From assembly GCF_001659785.1 (NCBI RefSeq), contig NZ_CP015961.1, forward strand, positions 3,410,001-3,474,000: a stretch of DNA of 64,000 nt. The letters are read 5' to 3'. The position numbers and the translations under genes are program-made. This document shows, piece by piece, positions 24,793 through 33,629 of the stretch; the stretch's first letter is position 1; each line of letters opens with the position of its first letter. Origin of the DNA: Dietzia timorensis (GTDB taxonomy: Bacteria > Actinomycetota > Actinomycetes > Mycobacteriales > Mycobacteriaceae). The notes beneath the pieces were generated by a model. That model made no database searches and was not told where the DNA came from. It saw only the letters and a program-made list of their open reading frames with translations.

Positions 24793-24935
24793 CAAAATGG
24801 GCTTGCCAAGATTTGGGAGCGCTCCAGAATCCGGCTCCCGCCACCCCTCCAGAGCCTCGGCCGTCCGACCCCGGGGCACACCTCCGCCGGACTCCAACGC
24901 CGCACAAAATCGCAGGCATCAGCGATGGGCTGGGT

Positions 24936-25865
24936 TCAGCCCCTGGTTGCCGGTTGCGGGGCCGTGAGCCCGACCTTCACCGCGGCACGAGCCATCGTCT
25001 CGACGAATTCCCGCAGCGAAGGGCGCTCGGCGTCGCGCACGCGGTAGGAAATGGACAAATTACGTACGAGTTCGTCCTCCAACGACACGAGTGCGATCCC
25101 CTCCGGTCGCACGAACGCGCCGAGGTCCGACACGAGAGTCACACCGAGCCCGGCTGCCACGAGAGCGAGCGCCGTCGTCTGCTCACCGACGACGTGGCGG
25201 ACATCGGGTTCGAACCCCGCCTCGCGGCAGGCCAGCCGAACGGCTCGGCCGAAGTGCGAGCGAGAATCAGACAGTATCCACTCGCGTCCCGCGAGGGAGG
25301 ACAGCGCGACGGGCCCATCGGTCGCCTCTGCTGCGGGTACAGCGGCATACAGTTTCTCCACCGCGATCGGCCGTCGCTCGAGCTGCTGCGTGCGCGGCAT
25401 GGGGTAGTTCGAGTAGTCGATCACGAAGGACAGGTCGAGCGTGCCGTCACGCACGGCCTCCGAGGTTGCCTCCGGCGCGAGTTCCACCGAGCGCACCTCG
25501 ATCCCCGGAGAACTCTCGGCCAGCATCGCCAACCCCGTCGGAAGCAGCCCCGTGGCAACCGAAGCCCACACGCCGGCGCGCAGAGTGGCGCGCATTCCGT
25601 CACGCAGGGATTCGATCGCGTTCCCCGCGTTCTCCACCGCGTCGAGGATCGACTCCGAGTGATCGGCCAGAAGCTCTCCCGACTCGGTGAGCACGATGCG
25701 CCGTCCGCGCCTCTCGAACAGCGTCGAGCCAGTTTCCTTTTCTAGCAGCGAGAGCTGCTGCGACACCGCGGACGTCGTGTAGTGCAGCGCCTCGGCGACC
25801 GCGGTGACCGTGCCCCGGTATCGCAATTCGCGGAGAAGCTTGAGCCTATGCAGCGAGACCTCCAT
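24936..25865 (-). CDS. LysR family transcriptional regulator
   Basis: A 309-residue LysR regulator. The N-terminal helix-turn-helix is LHRLKLLRELRYRGTVTAVAEALHYTTSAVSQQLSLLEKETGSTLFERRGRR, and the remainder is a periplasmic-binding-like effector domain (ATGLLPTGLAML, LDLSFVIDYS, GREWILSDSRSHF). It is divergent from the amino-acid dehydrogenase gene with 180 bases between the starts, the usual arrangement of a LysR regulator and its target, so it likely responds to an amino acid or 2-oxo acid. Confidence 0.92.
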   Translation of the reverse strand: MEVSLHRLKLLRELRYRGTVTAVAEALHYTTSAVSQQLSLLEKETGSTLFERRGRRIVLTESGELLADHSESILDAVENAGNAIESLRDGMRATLRAGVWASVATGLLPTGLAMLAESSPGIEVRSVELAPEATSEAVRDGTLDLSFVIDYSNYPMPRTQQLERRPIAVEKLYAAVPAAEATDGPVALSSLAGREWILSDSRSHFGRAVRLACREAGFEPDVRHVVGEQTTALALVAAGLGVTLVSDLGAFVRPEGIALVSLEDELVRNLSISYRVRDAERPSLREFVETMARAAVKVGLTAPQPATRG

Positions 25866-26045
25866 ACACCCGAGATTAGGCCGCTCGCGGCGTGCCTGCC
25901 TGCGAATCCGCGCGATAGTCAAGAAAAAGTGAACATTCCTCTGCAGTAACAATAAGTGGACTGCGTCACACCATCGGCGCCATCCTTGAGGCACAGGCAG
26001 AGCTCCCGACTCCGCCGTTCGAGAAGATGCGAGGAGGCGACGACA

Positions 26046-27302
26046 ATGACGTTCACGCCGATCAATCCCATGTCGACCACACCGGAACCAACGGCCACTC
26101 CGGACGTGCTGCACGCCGCTACCCCGATGCCGGTATCGACCCCGACACGCAGGCACCACGAGCCGTACATGCGCATCCAGTGGATCGACGACGTCACCGG
26201 CGCCACCGGATATCTCGTCATCGACACCATGGTCCAGGGCATGGCCACCGGCGGTACGCGTATGCGCGCCGGGTGCACCGTGACAGAAGTAGAGGATCTC
26301 GCTCGAGGCATGTCCAATAAAACGGCCGCGTTCGACCTTCCCATCGGCGGCGCGAAGGGCGGCGTCGACTTCGACCCCAAGGATCCGCGCGCGGTGGACG
26401 TGCTCACCCGCTTCTACGAGGCCATGCGTCCGTACCTCGACCGCCACTGGGTCACCGCCGAAGACCTCGGCGTTCCGCAGAGCCTCGTCGACACCGTGTT
26501 CGCCCGCCTCGGGATGAACCAGTCCTACCACGCAGCGATCGAGCGCTCGGCCGATCCGGCCGCGACGACCGCGCGTGTTCACGCCGGCCTCGACGCTGCG
26601 ACCCCGGGCGGACCGCTCGGCGACGTCATCGGCGGCTACGGCGTGGCGCAGGCCTGCCTCGCAGCGTCCAAGGTGCGCGGCTGGGCCGTACCCGAAACGA
26701 CCGTCGCCATCCAGGGCGTCGGCACGATGGGCGGCGGCGCCGCGTTCTACCTGCACGAGGCCGGGATGAAGGTCGTCGCTCTGGCCGACGCAGTCGGCAC
26801 GCTCTACGACCCGGCAGGCCTCGACGTTCCCGCGCTTCTCGACTCCCGCAACCGCTTCGGCGAGATCGACCGCGCCGCCGTTCCGGCCGGCGTGCAACTG
26901 CTTGACCGCGACGTCATCCTCCACACCGACTGCGACATCGTGGTCCCGGCGGCGGTGTCGTACGCGATCACCGCGGAGAACTGCCTCGGCATCAAGGCCT
27001 CTATCGTTGTCGAGGCCGCGAACGCGGCGACCACCGAAGACGCCGAGCTCGACCTCGCCACCCGCGGCGTCGTCGTTCTCCCCGACTTCATCGCCAACGC
27101 CGGCGCCGTGGCGTGGGCATGGTGGCTACTGCTCGGCTACGTGGGCGAGAATTACGAGGACTCCTTCGACCGCCTCCGCGCCCAGATGGAGTACAAGATC
27201 TCCACCCTTCTCGGTGAGTGGACGCCCACCTCGGGCCCGCTGCGCTGGGCCGCGGACGTGTCCTCGACGGTGCGCAACCCCGCACCGCTCTACATTCCGT
27301 AG
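26046..27302 (+). CDS. Glu/Leu/Phe/Val dehydrogenase family protein
   Basis: A 418-residue NAD(P)-dependent amino-acid dehydrogenase. The substrate domain holds GMATGGTRMRAG, then the Lys-containing AAFDLPIGGAKGGVDFDP and the catalytic region TAEDLGV; the Rossmann domain has VAIQGVGTMGGGAAFYL. It catalyses reversible oxidative deamination; Leu/Val/Phe against Glu specificity cannot be read reliably. AGGAGG lies nine bases before the ATG at 26046. The first 35 residues are a Thr/Pro-rich extension without homology, so an ATG at 26070 is also possible. It is divergently paired with the LysR gene. Confidence 0.9.
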   Translation: MTFTPINPMSTTPEPTATPDVLHAATPMPVSTPTRRHHEPYMRIQWIDDVTGATGYLVIDTMVQGMATGGTRMRAGCTVTEVEDLARGMSNKTAAFDLPIGGAKGGVDFDPKDPRAVDVLTRFYEAMRPYLDRHWVTAEDLGVPQSLVDTVFARLGMNQSYHAAIERSADPAATTARVHAGLDAATPGGPLGDVIGGYGVAQACLAASKVRGWAVPETTVAIQGVGTMGGGAAFYLHEAGMKVVALADAVGTLYDPAGLDVPALLDSRNRFGEIDRAAVPAGVQLLDRDVILHTDCDIVVPAAVSYAITAENCLGIKASIVVEAANAATTEDAELDLATRGVVVLPDFIANAGAVAWAWWLLLGYVGENYEDSFDRLRAQMEYKISTLLGEWTPTSGPLRWAADVSSTVRNPAPLYIP

Positions 27303-27380
27303 CCGGCCACTCTCAGACGCCCATGACGGCGGAGTCGCTCATCCGATTCGGGTGCGCGGCTCCGTCGTGTTCGTCCGTAC

Positions 27381-27875
27381 TTATCCGGGGAGAGCGCGGT
27401 AATAGTCGGCCATGGACGGGTAGTAGTTGTCGAAGTCGATCGCCTCGGGATCCCCGCCCGTCTCGGCGGCCACGAGTCGGTCGAGGTAGAACTCCCATCC
27501 GGGTCCGATCGCGGAGGCCTTTTCCGGATCGTCGATGACTTGCGACAGCGCGATGACGGACCCGACTTCACCCTCTCCTGCCGAGCGCACCTCGCCGAAC
27601 AGCGTCCACACGTCGTCGCCCTCGCCGGCGCTCACGGCCACGCGAACCGGGGAATCGCACTCGTCGATCCGCAGCGGCATCGTGGGGCTGCCCTCCTCCG
27701 CCGTCATCGTGAGGTCGATGGTGCCCGTGGACGGATCCCCGGACCACGGACCGATCCAACGTGCGGTGCGTTCGGAGGCCGTGAGGGCGTCCCAAACCTC
27801 GCCGGTGCCGAAAGCGAGTGCGCGTTCGATAACGATTCGGCCGTCGCGGTAGTAGCCGGTGGGAGTGGGATTCAT
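27381..27875 (-). CDS. SRPBCC/AHSA1-type protein
   Basis: A 164-residue protein with the START-like AHSA1 pattern: a beta strand RIVIERALAFGTGEVWDALTASERTARWIGPWSGDP, a central beta sheet, and a long C-terminal helix GWEFYLDRLVAAETGGDPE. Such proteins bind hydrophobic ligands or act as Hsp90-activator-like folds; no substrate is evident. The ATG at 27875 begins the recognisable fold. It is alone, convergent with the amino-acid dehydrogenase. Confidence 0.8.
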   Translation of the reverse strand: MNPTPTGYYRDGRIVIERALAFGTGEVWDALTASERTARWIGPWSGDPSTGTIDLTMTAEEGSPTMPLRIDECDSPVRVAVSAGEGDDVWTLFGEVRSAGEGEVGSVIALSQVIDDPEKASAIGPGWEFYLDRLVAAETGGDPEAIDFDNYYPSMADYYRALPG

Positions 27876-28022
27876 CGCCTTGTCCGATCCATCAAGGGGC
27901 CGGCGGTGTCGGCCCCTGGGGAAGAAATGATTATCTGCCGGAAACGTATTCGACCGTCGCGTTTCACGCAATGACAACGTCGTATTTGCCGGGCCGTTGC
28001 TTCCGGAGCGTCAACTGTTGTT

Positions 28023-29657
28023 ATGAGCAATACTCGCGTGGATATCCCTGCCCTTTCGATTTCGCGCGGCACGACGAGGCGGAGCTTTCTCACGTGGACA
28101 GCCGCCGTGTCTGCCGCTGCCTTCACCCCCGCCATGCTCGGCGGGAACGCGGAGGCGCAGAGTTCGCTTCCCGCGGGTTCGCTCGCGGCCGGGAGCGTAC
28201 GCCTCGACAACCCGTTCGCGCTGGGCGTCGCCTCCGGCGATCCGCTTCCGGATTCGGTGATGCTGTGGACCAGGCTCGCGCCGAAGCCACTGGAAATCGG
28301 CGGCGGCATGCCTCCGGTGGCCATCCCGGTGGACTGGGAGATCGCCACCGACGAAGCCTTCGGGAAAGTCGTCAATAGTGGCACCGCTATCGCCGACCCT
28401 GCCCATGCACATTCCGTCCACGTCGATGTCAAAGGTCTCGAAGCCTGGCGCGTGTACTACTACCGGTTCCTCGCGGCCGGCGCCGAGAGTCCGGTTGGCC
28501 GCACGCGCACCTCCGCGCCGCTGGGCGCCGATCTCGGCTCGCTCTCCTTCGTCTGGGCCTCGTGCCAGGCGTGGCACGACGGCTACTACAACGCCTACGA
28601 GGACATGGCAGAGCGCGAGAACGACGTGATCTTCTTCCTCGGCGATTACATCTACGAAAGCGAGATCAAGGACGGCGGAATCCGCGACGTGTCGGCGCTG
28701 AGCTCCGATGTGCGAGCCGAGCCGTACACTCTTGACCAGTACCGACTCCGCTACGGCCTCTACAAGAGCGAAGAGCCACTGCAGCGCGCGCACGCGTCCG
28801 CCCCGTGGATCGTCACGATGGACGACCACGAGGTCGACAACAATTGGGCTGCGGAGATCTCCCAGGATGATGACGATCCCGTGGAATTCCTGTCCCGGCG
28901 CGCGCAGGCCTTCAAGGTGTGGTGGGAGCACACCCCCACGCGTGTCACGGCACCGACCGGCCCGGACATGCAGATTTATCGGCGCACCGACTACGGCAAT
29001 CTCGTGCGCTTCTCGGTTCTCGATACGCGGCAGTACCGCTCGAATCAGGTTCATGACGACAAGGACAGCCCGCAGGATTCCGAGACGGCAGATCCATCGC
29101 GGACCATCACAGGCGACGAGCAGGAGAAGTGGATTCTCGACGGCCTCGACTCGTCTCCCACCGCGTGGAAAGTGCTCGCACACCAGACGGTGATCTCCGA
29201 CTTGCCCCGGGTCAAGGATGGCAAGCGCAACGTGTCGATGGACGGCTGGAGCGGCTACGAGGCTTCGCGCCACCGGATCCTCGACGGTGCCGCGGAGCGC
29301 GGAGCGAAGAACCTCGTCTCGATCGTCGGAGACATTCACCGGAACGCGTTCTCGGAGCTTCGCCGCGACTACCAGGACGCCTCCCCCGCGGTGGGGGTCG
29401 ATTTCGCCGGGACGTCGATCGCTTCGGGGAAGGACGGAGCCGACAGCGACGAGGCCAACGAGGGATTCAAAACCTCGAGCGAGGCGTTCAAGTTCGGCAA
29501 TGCCCAGCGCGGCTACGTCGCCGTCACCGTTGATAAGAACGAGTGGACGACCGAAGTCCGCGTCACCGACAAGAACACTGCTCCCGGGCAGAAGCTGCAC
29601 CGGCGCGCGACGGTAACAGTGCCGTCGGGACGCCCCGAGCTCAACGTGCAGGAATAG
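28023..29657 (+). CDS. phoD: PhoD-type alkaline phosphatase/phosphodiesterase, Tat-exported
   Basis: A 544-residue PhoD-family phosphatase. The N terminus has a Tat signal with twin Arg in TTRRSFLTWTA (Arg19-Arg20) and a hydrophobic stretch ending near AEAQ. The N-terminal domain starts NPFALGVASGDPLPDSVMLWTRLAP. Metal-binding motifs are FVWASCQ, FFLGDYIYES, TMDDHEVDNNW and VLDTRQYRS, with SIVGDIHRN near the C terminus. PhoD binds Ca and Fe and cleaves phosphate mono- and diesters outside the cell. I see no clear Pho box in the short upstream region. It converges on, and overlaps by 17 bases, the TetR gene. Confidence 0.94.
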   Translation: MSNTRVDIPALSISRGTTRRSFLTWTAAVSAAAFTPAMLGGNAEAQSSLPAGSLAAGSVRLDNPFALGVASGDPLPDSVMLWTRLAPKPLEIGGGMPPVAIPVDWEIATDEAFGKVVNSGTAIADPAHAHSVHVDVKGLEAWRVYYYRFLAAGAESPVGRTRTSAPLGADLGSLSFVWASCQAWHDGYYNAYEDMAERENDVIFFLGDYIYESEIKDGGIRDVSALSSDVRAEPYTLDQYRLRYGLYKSEEPLQRAHASAPWIVTMDDHEVDNNWAAEISQDDDDPVEFLSRRAQAFKVWWEHTPTRVTAPTGPDMQIYRRTDYGNLVRFSVLDTRQYRSNQVHDDKDSPQDSETADPSRTITGDEQEKWILDGLDSSPTAWKVLAHQTVISDLPRVKDGKRNVSMDGWSGYEASRHRILDGAAERGAKNLVSIVGDIHRNAFSELRRDYQDASPAVGVDFAGTSIASGKDGADSDEANEGFKTSSEAFKFGNAQRGYVAVTVDKNEWTTEVRVTDKNTAPGQKLHRRATVTVPSGRPELNVQE

Positions 29658-30171
29658 GCCCGCCGTCACCGTCCAGGGCGAAAATCGTGTGCCGAACGAT
29701 CGCGCCCTCAAGCGAGTCGATGAGCGCGGTGGCGGCCGCGGCGGGATCGTCGCGGCCGTCGTCGAAAAGCGCTATCGCGGCCTCGCGAGAGAACAGACAA
29801 TCCGCCAGGGCGCGTCGCTGAGCGTCGCCACAGTCGGCGTCGAGCAATAGCGCCATCCGCGCTCGGCACGCCGCGCTCCTCTCCCCTAAGAGGACCCGCA
29901 TATATTGCTCGATGACGTCGGAGTGCAAATCCGCCTGGCCCTCCGGAACCTGCGCCAGTAGCTCGTTGAAAGTCGCGCGTGATTGTGCGGCGATGTGATC
30001 CGCAACCGCGGCGATCAGCTCCGCTCTGGTCCGGAAGTAGTAGGACGTCGATCCACGAGCGATGCCGAGGTACGCGTCGATCCCCTGGTGAGTAATCGCG
30101 TGGCTGCCGCCCTTCGCGGCGAGAGCGATCGCCGCGTCACAGATTTCTGGACGTCGAGACCTACGTGGCAT
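29641..30171 (-). CDS. TetR family transcriptional regulator
   Basis: A 176-residue TetR repressor. The helix-turn-helix is EICDAAIALAAKGGSHAITHQGIDAYLGIARGSTSYYFRTRAELIAAVADH, and an all-helical ligand domain follows. The ATG at 30171 has GGGAG at good spacing. It is divergent from the AFG1-like ATPase, with a 22-bp inverted repeat between the two starts, so autoregulation and control of the ATPase are likely. The ligand is unknown. Confidence 0.92.
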   Translation of the reverse strand: MPRRSRRPEICDAAIALAAKGGSHAITHQGIDAYLGIARGSTSYYFRTRAELIAAVADHIAAQSRATFNELLAQVPEGQADLHSDVIEQYMRVLLGERSAACRARMALLLDADCGDAQRRALADCLFSREAAIALFDDGRDDPAAAATALIDSLEGAIVRHTIFALDGDGGPIPAR

Positions 30172-30203
30172 GACTCTCTCCCTTTCGGCGCAGGTTGCAC
30201 ATG

Positions 30204-30225
30204 AAACTCTAGCATTATAGAGTTT
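30204..30225. promoter_or_regulatory. TetR operator
   Basis: AAACTCTA (30204-30211) and TAGAGTTT (30218-30225) are perfect 8-base arms around GCATTA. The repeat overlaps the likely -10 (TAGAGT, 17 bp after TTGCAC at 30195-30200) of the rightward gene, whose ATG starts only five bases beyond, so that message is probably leaderless. Confidence 0.75.
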
Positions 30226-30229
30226 AGCT

Positions 30230-31228
30230 ATGTGGAGGCCGACTCCTCGCCGGAACCTTGGCCTGCGACCTCGGCGTTCGCCGCCTCGGTCGCAGGTGAC
30301 AATCGCCGAGCCTTGCGAGTTCACGCTCACCGAAAACCAGCGGCGCGCGCTCGAAATCATGAACGGCGTGTCCAACGTCTACATCTTCGGCCCTCCCGGC
30401 AGCGGAAAGACGACACTGCTCGATCTGCTTCACGCGGCTCGCTCATCCTCGCGACGCTGGCACTTCGGCGATTTCTTTCGCCTGCTCCACGAGCGACTCC
30501 CGGAACACGGCCGCAGCCTGCCCAAAACTCTCGCCGCACTCACCGGCGAGGCTGATCTCGTTCTGTTCGACGAGTTCCACCTGCACGATGTTGCCGATGC
30601 CGTTTACCTCGACCGTGCGTTGCAGTGGTGGAAGGCCCACGGCACGCAGGTACTAGCCACGTCGAACTATCGCCCGTCCGATTTAATGCCCAATCCCTTG
30701 CTTCACAGCGCGGCCGAGCCCGTCATCGGGCAAATAATCGAGAATTTCGAGGTCTTCTCCCTCGACGATGGCGTCGATCACCGAGGCCTCGGCTCCCGCC
30801 GACGCACCCAAGGGTTCGCCTCGGGGCAATGGACCATCGGCACGTCAGTTATGTCGGCGGCAACAAAGCGCACGATTTCCATCGGCGGCCGACGCCTCGC
30901 CGTGTCGCGCTCGGCCGGCGCAGAATCACCCGGTACGCAGCTCGCCTTTACATTTGCAGAGCTGTGCGGCCGTCCGTGGTCGACCTCCGACTACCTCATT
31001 TTGCTTCGGGGCATTGACGGAATCGCGCTCACCGACGTTCCGAGCCCTCAGGCGCTGGCACGAGAGCCGGCGCAACGATTCGCAAACCTCGTCGATGTCG
31101 TCTGCGATCGCGACATCCGGCTCGACGTGTTCGCTGCGGGCCCGCCGGACGAGCTGCGTTTTGCCCCGTCCCCTCCTCTCGATGTGGGCCGCACCTTGAG
31201 CCGGCTCGCGCTTCTTTCTCGCCAATGA
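30230..31228 (+). CDS. AFG1/ZapE-like P-loop ATPase
   Basis: A 332-residue ATPase of the AFG1/ZapE group. Walker A is FGPPGSGKTTL, Walker B with the family-specific extension is LVLFDEFHLHDVADA, sensor 1 is VLATSNYRPSDLMPNPL, and the C-terminal part has ELCGRPWSTSDYLIL, matching the family's FxxLC-(R/G)P element. Mitochondrial AFG1 and bacterial ZapE act in protein quality control and division. The first 25 residues are basic and lack homology. Placement behind a TetR operator is unusual for a gene normally regarded as housekeeping. A GTG at 30296 is an alternative start. Confidence 0.85.
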   Translation: MWRPTPRRNLGLRPRRSPPRSQVTIAEPCEFTLTENQRRALEIMNGVSNVYIFGPPGSGKTTLLDLLHAARSSSRRWHFGDFFRLLHERLPEHGRSLPKTLAALTGEADLVLFDEFHLHDVADAVYLDRALQWWKAHGTQVLATSNYRPSDLMPNPLLHSAAEPVIGQIIENFEVFSLDDGVDHRGLGSRRRTQGFASGQWTIGTSVMSAATKRTISIGGRRLAVSRSAGAESPGTQLAFTFAELCGRPWSTSDYLILLRGIDGIALTDVPSPQALAREPAQRFANLVDVVCDRDIRLDVFAAGPPDELRFAPSPPLDVGRTLSRLALLSRQ

Positions 31229-31283
31229 CGTCGGGGGCCGGTTGCGCGCGTTCCCCGGCGGCACCCGACCCTCGGAGACGACA

Positions 31284-31317
31284 AAGTGGCTGGCCGGAAT
31301 GTTACGGCCAGCCGCTT
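31284..31317. terminator. Bidirectional hairpin terminator
   Basis: AAGTGGCTGGCCG (31284-31296) pairs with CGGCCAGCCGCTT (31305-31317) with one G-T pair and an eight-base loop. It lies between the convergent ATPase and ABC permease genes. Confidence 0.75.
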
Positions 31318-31375
31318 CAGCGTTGCTTACTCATACCGGCGAGCGTACCGCCCGGCAGCTATCGTGCGCCCGACG

Positions 31376-32119
31376 TCATGCGGGAAGGCGTCGGAGGGTC
31401 GCATAGGAGATCGCCGAAAAGACCGCCGCGGCCGCGAGGCCCCAGAAAGCCAGTCCAAGAGCCCCGGTGTCGACGAACCAGCGGCCGACCGACGGCCACC
31501 ACTCCTGCCACGTGACAAGCGCGGCAAGCCCGACCAGGGCGAACGCAAGCGCGAAGAGGAGGGCGGTGAGCACCTTCGCGCCGCCGAACCGGTACACGGT
31601 CGCCGTCCAAAACCCGAAGATGAACACGAGCATCGAGAAGACGAAGAACTCGAATCCCGCAGCGAGCGGCCCGCTGACCCACAGCGGTTCGAGGTAGCCG
31701 AAGTACGCATTGATCCCGTAGCCATCGGTGGCCTGCTCGATGAGGCCGAAGGCCACGAATAGGAGTGCCATCCCGGCCGAGCTGATCGCGGCCGCGCCGA
31801 GCGTGCCGAGGAAAAACTCGCGCCTGGTGATGGTCATCGCCTGCGAGAACGGGAATGTGTAGGCCATCGCCATGATGCCAATGACGAGGAAGTACCAGAG
31901 CGGCGCCTGCGCGCCGTAGCTGACTTTGTCACCGGACACGTCGGCGGAATTGATGATGGCATTGATGAGGAGCGAGATCAGCCACGAGCCGCCGAGAACG
32001 CACAGGGGCGTCCACACGAAGGTCCAAAGGTTGAGGAACTGCAGGCGGACGACGTTGGAGATGCGCCCTCGTGGCGCCGTCGGGGCGGAATAGATCGAGG
32101 GTTCGGCTACGGCGGTCAT
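31376..32119 (-). CDS. ABC transporter permease, YtrC/D-like
   Basis: A 247-residue membrane protein with six hydrophobic segments (about residues 35-55, 75-95, 110-130, 150-175, 185-205 and 220-240), preceded by a short cytoplasmic start. No catalytic motif is expected. Its ATG overlaps the ATPase stop (ATGA at 32116-32119), so it is the membrane partner of that ATPase. Together with the GntR gene it forms a YtrA-type exporter operon, a class that often responds to cell-wall-active compounds. Confidence 0.8.
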   Translation of the reverse strand: MTAVAEPSIYSAPTAPRGRISNVVRLQFLNLWTFVWTPLCVLGGSWLISLLINAIINSADVSGDKVSYGAQAPLWYFLVIGIMAMAYTFPFSQAMTITRREFFLGTLGAAAISSAGMALLFVAFGLIEQATDGYGINAYFGYLEPLWVSGPLAAGFEFFVFSMLVFIFGFWTATVYRFGGAKVLTALLFALAFALVGLAALVTWQEWWPSVGRWFVDTGALGLAFWGLAAAAVFSAISYATLRRLPA

Positions 32120-33039
32120 CGTAGGACTCCTTCGGTGTTGGCGGTGGAGATGTTCGACTCCGATGCCGCGTGGTGGTGCTGGGTTCGGCGAACGATGAGC
32201 TGCTGTAGCGAAACGGGGGCGAAGTCGACGCCCGCTTCGACGAGTTCGGCGCGCTTGTCGTCCGGCAGCGAGCCGAGGATGGTCACCGAGGTGACTCGGC
32301 CGAGGGTTTCGCGATGGATGATTTCGTATCCGGCGACTGCACCCTCGACCACGCCGGCATCGCCGACGAGATTGGTGGCCTGGCCGCGGGCATCGTCGGC
32401 GGTCTCGTCCATGACGATGCGGCCGCCATCGATGACAAGGACACGCTCAATGAGGTTGGACACCTCGTCGATGAGGTGACTCGACAGCATGATGGTGCGC
32501 GGCCACTTCGCGTACTCCTCGATAAGGCGGTCATAGAAGATCTGCCGCGCGACGGCGTCGAGGCCGAGGTAAGGCTCGTCGAAGAAGGTGATCTCGGCGC
32601 GCGAGGCGAGCCCGATGATGACGCCGACGGCGGAATTCTGCCCTCGGGAGAGCTTCTTGATCGGGGTCTTCAGGGGGAGCTGGAATTCCTCGATGAGTTC
32701 TTCGGCGACGTCGTCGTCCCAGTTGGGAAAGAACATCTTCGCCGCCTTGAGTGCCTGCTTCGGCGTCGAATCGTCCGGGTACCTCTGCCCTTCGCGGACA
32801 AAGCACATCCTGCTGAGCACTTTCGAGTTCTCGTAGGGGTGCTCGCCGAATACGCGCACGTCGCCGCTGGTGTGTGTGTCCTGCGCCGTAAGTATCGACA
32901 TCGCCGTGGTCTTGCCGGCTCCATTGCGGCCGAGGAAGCCGTAGATGGTGTCCTTTTCGATGTCGAAGCTGACATTGTCGAGCGCGAGTGTGTTCTTGTA
33001 TCTCTTGGTGAGGTTGCGGACCTCGATCACGGAGTTCAT
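32116..33039 (-). CDS. ABC transporter ATP-binding protein, YtrB-like
   Basis: A 307-residue ATPase with Walker A GRNGAGKTT, signature KLSRGQNSAVG, Walker B ITFFDEPYLGLD and H-loop LSSHLIDE. The C-terminal 100 residues form the extension found in bacitracin/YtrB-type exporters. The SRGQ signature in place of SGGQ is seen in this group. It overlaps the permease by four bases and lies 29 bases after the GntR gene. Confidence 0.9.
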   Translation of the reverse strand: MNSVIEVRNLTKRYKNTLALDNVSFDIEKDTIYGFLGRNGAGKTTAMSILTAQDTHTSGDVRVFGEHPYENSKVLSRMCFVREGQRYPDDSTPKQALKAAKMFFPNWDDDVAEELIEEFQLPLKTPIKKLSRGQNSAVGVIIGLASRAEITFFDEPYLGLDAVARQIFYDRLIEEYAKWPRTIMLSSHLIDEVSNLIERVLVIDGGRIVMDETADDARGQATNLVGDAGVVEGAVAGYEIIHRETLGRVTSVTILGSLPDDKRAELVEAGVDFAPVSLQQLIVRRTQHHHAASESNISTANTEGVLR

Positions 33040-33068
33040 TTCGGCCCTTTCGGCTCGGTCGGCGCGTT

Positions 33069-33440
33069 CTAGGCGGGACGGCCCTCATGCGCGGAACGTG
33101 TGTGGATCAGCGCGACGACATCGTCTGGGCCGAGGCCCAACTTTCGCGCTTCGATGATGAGCGGCTGCACGTAGCGTTCGGCGAACACCTCACGCCGCTC
33201 GGAGAGGAGGACTTCCCGGGCATTCTCTGAAATGAACATCCCAATTCCGCGACGTTTGTAGAGAATTCCCTTGTCGACGAGCTTGTTGATTCCTTTGGCC
33301 GCCGTCGCCGGGTTGATGCGGTGGAATGCGGCGAGTTCATTTGTCGACGGCGCTTTGCCGCCCTCCGGGAAGCTGCCATCGACGATCGCGTCCTCGACCT
33401 GTTCGGCAATCTGCACGAACAGCGGCTTGCCGTTGTCCAT
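33069..33440 (-). CDS. GntR family regulator, YtrA subfamily
   Basis: A 123-residue regulator with a winged helix (PLFVQIAEQVEDAIVDGSFPEGGKAPSTNELAAFHRINPATAAKGINKLVDKGIL) and only a short C-terminal helix pair, the compact YtrA layout. YtrA-type repressors sit at the head of the ABC operon they control, as here. The start codon is 20 bases from the palindrome at 33461-33476. Confidence 0.92.
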   Translation of the reverse strand: MDNGKPLFVQIAEQVEDAIVDGSFPEGGKAPSTNELAAFHRINPATAAKGINKLVDKGILYKRRGIGMFISENAREVLLSERREVFAERYVQPLIIEARKLGLGPDDVVALIHTRSAHEGRPA

Positions 33441-33460
33441 CGCAACCCCTCGTTCGTTGG

Positions 33461-33476
33461 TTAGTTACTCAACTAA
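33461..33476. promoter_or_regulatory. YtrA-type operator
   Basis: TTAGTT and AACTAA flank ACTC (33461-33476), immediately upstream of the GntR gene. TTGACG-like promoter elements are not obvious. Autoregulation by the YtrA-type protein is the simplest reading. Confidence 0.55.
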
Positions 33477-33629
33477 TGAACCATTTGACAATGTGATCCG
33501 TCAAGGGTCCCGAATATCTTTTCCGCAATCGCGCACACGAGGACAAAGAAGAGGCGAGCTACTTTGCGAACGTGAGTAAGGAGCAACACTGCACCAGCAC
33601 CCGGCACTTACGAAGGATCGTGAATCTCC

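Larger units (their letters stand above)
24487..24935. other. 449-base leader without genes, operator-rich
   Basis: No coding frame here has support. The region is AT-richer than its surroundings and holds several palindromes upstream of the acidic repeat protein: TTTGGGCGCCCAAA at 24696-24709, a CRP/GlxR site at 24777-24792 and GGAGCGCTCC at 24816-24825. The promoter of the acidic protein gene is expected within it, probably near the AT-rich stretch 24600-24640. Confidence 0.6.

Noticed and set aside
25207-25218. GGTTCGAACCCC, resembling a tRNA T-arm.
   Set aside because: It lies inside the LysR gene, codes for the normal protein sequence, and no acceptor or anticodon stem can be built around it. 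No tRNA is seen elsewhere in the window.
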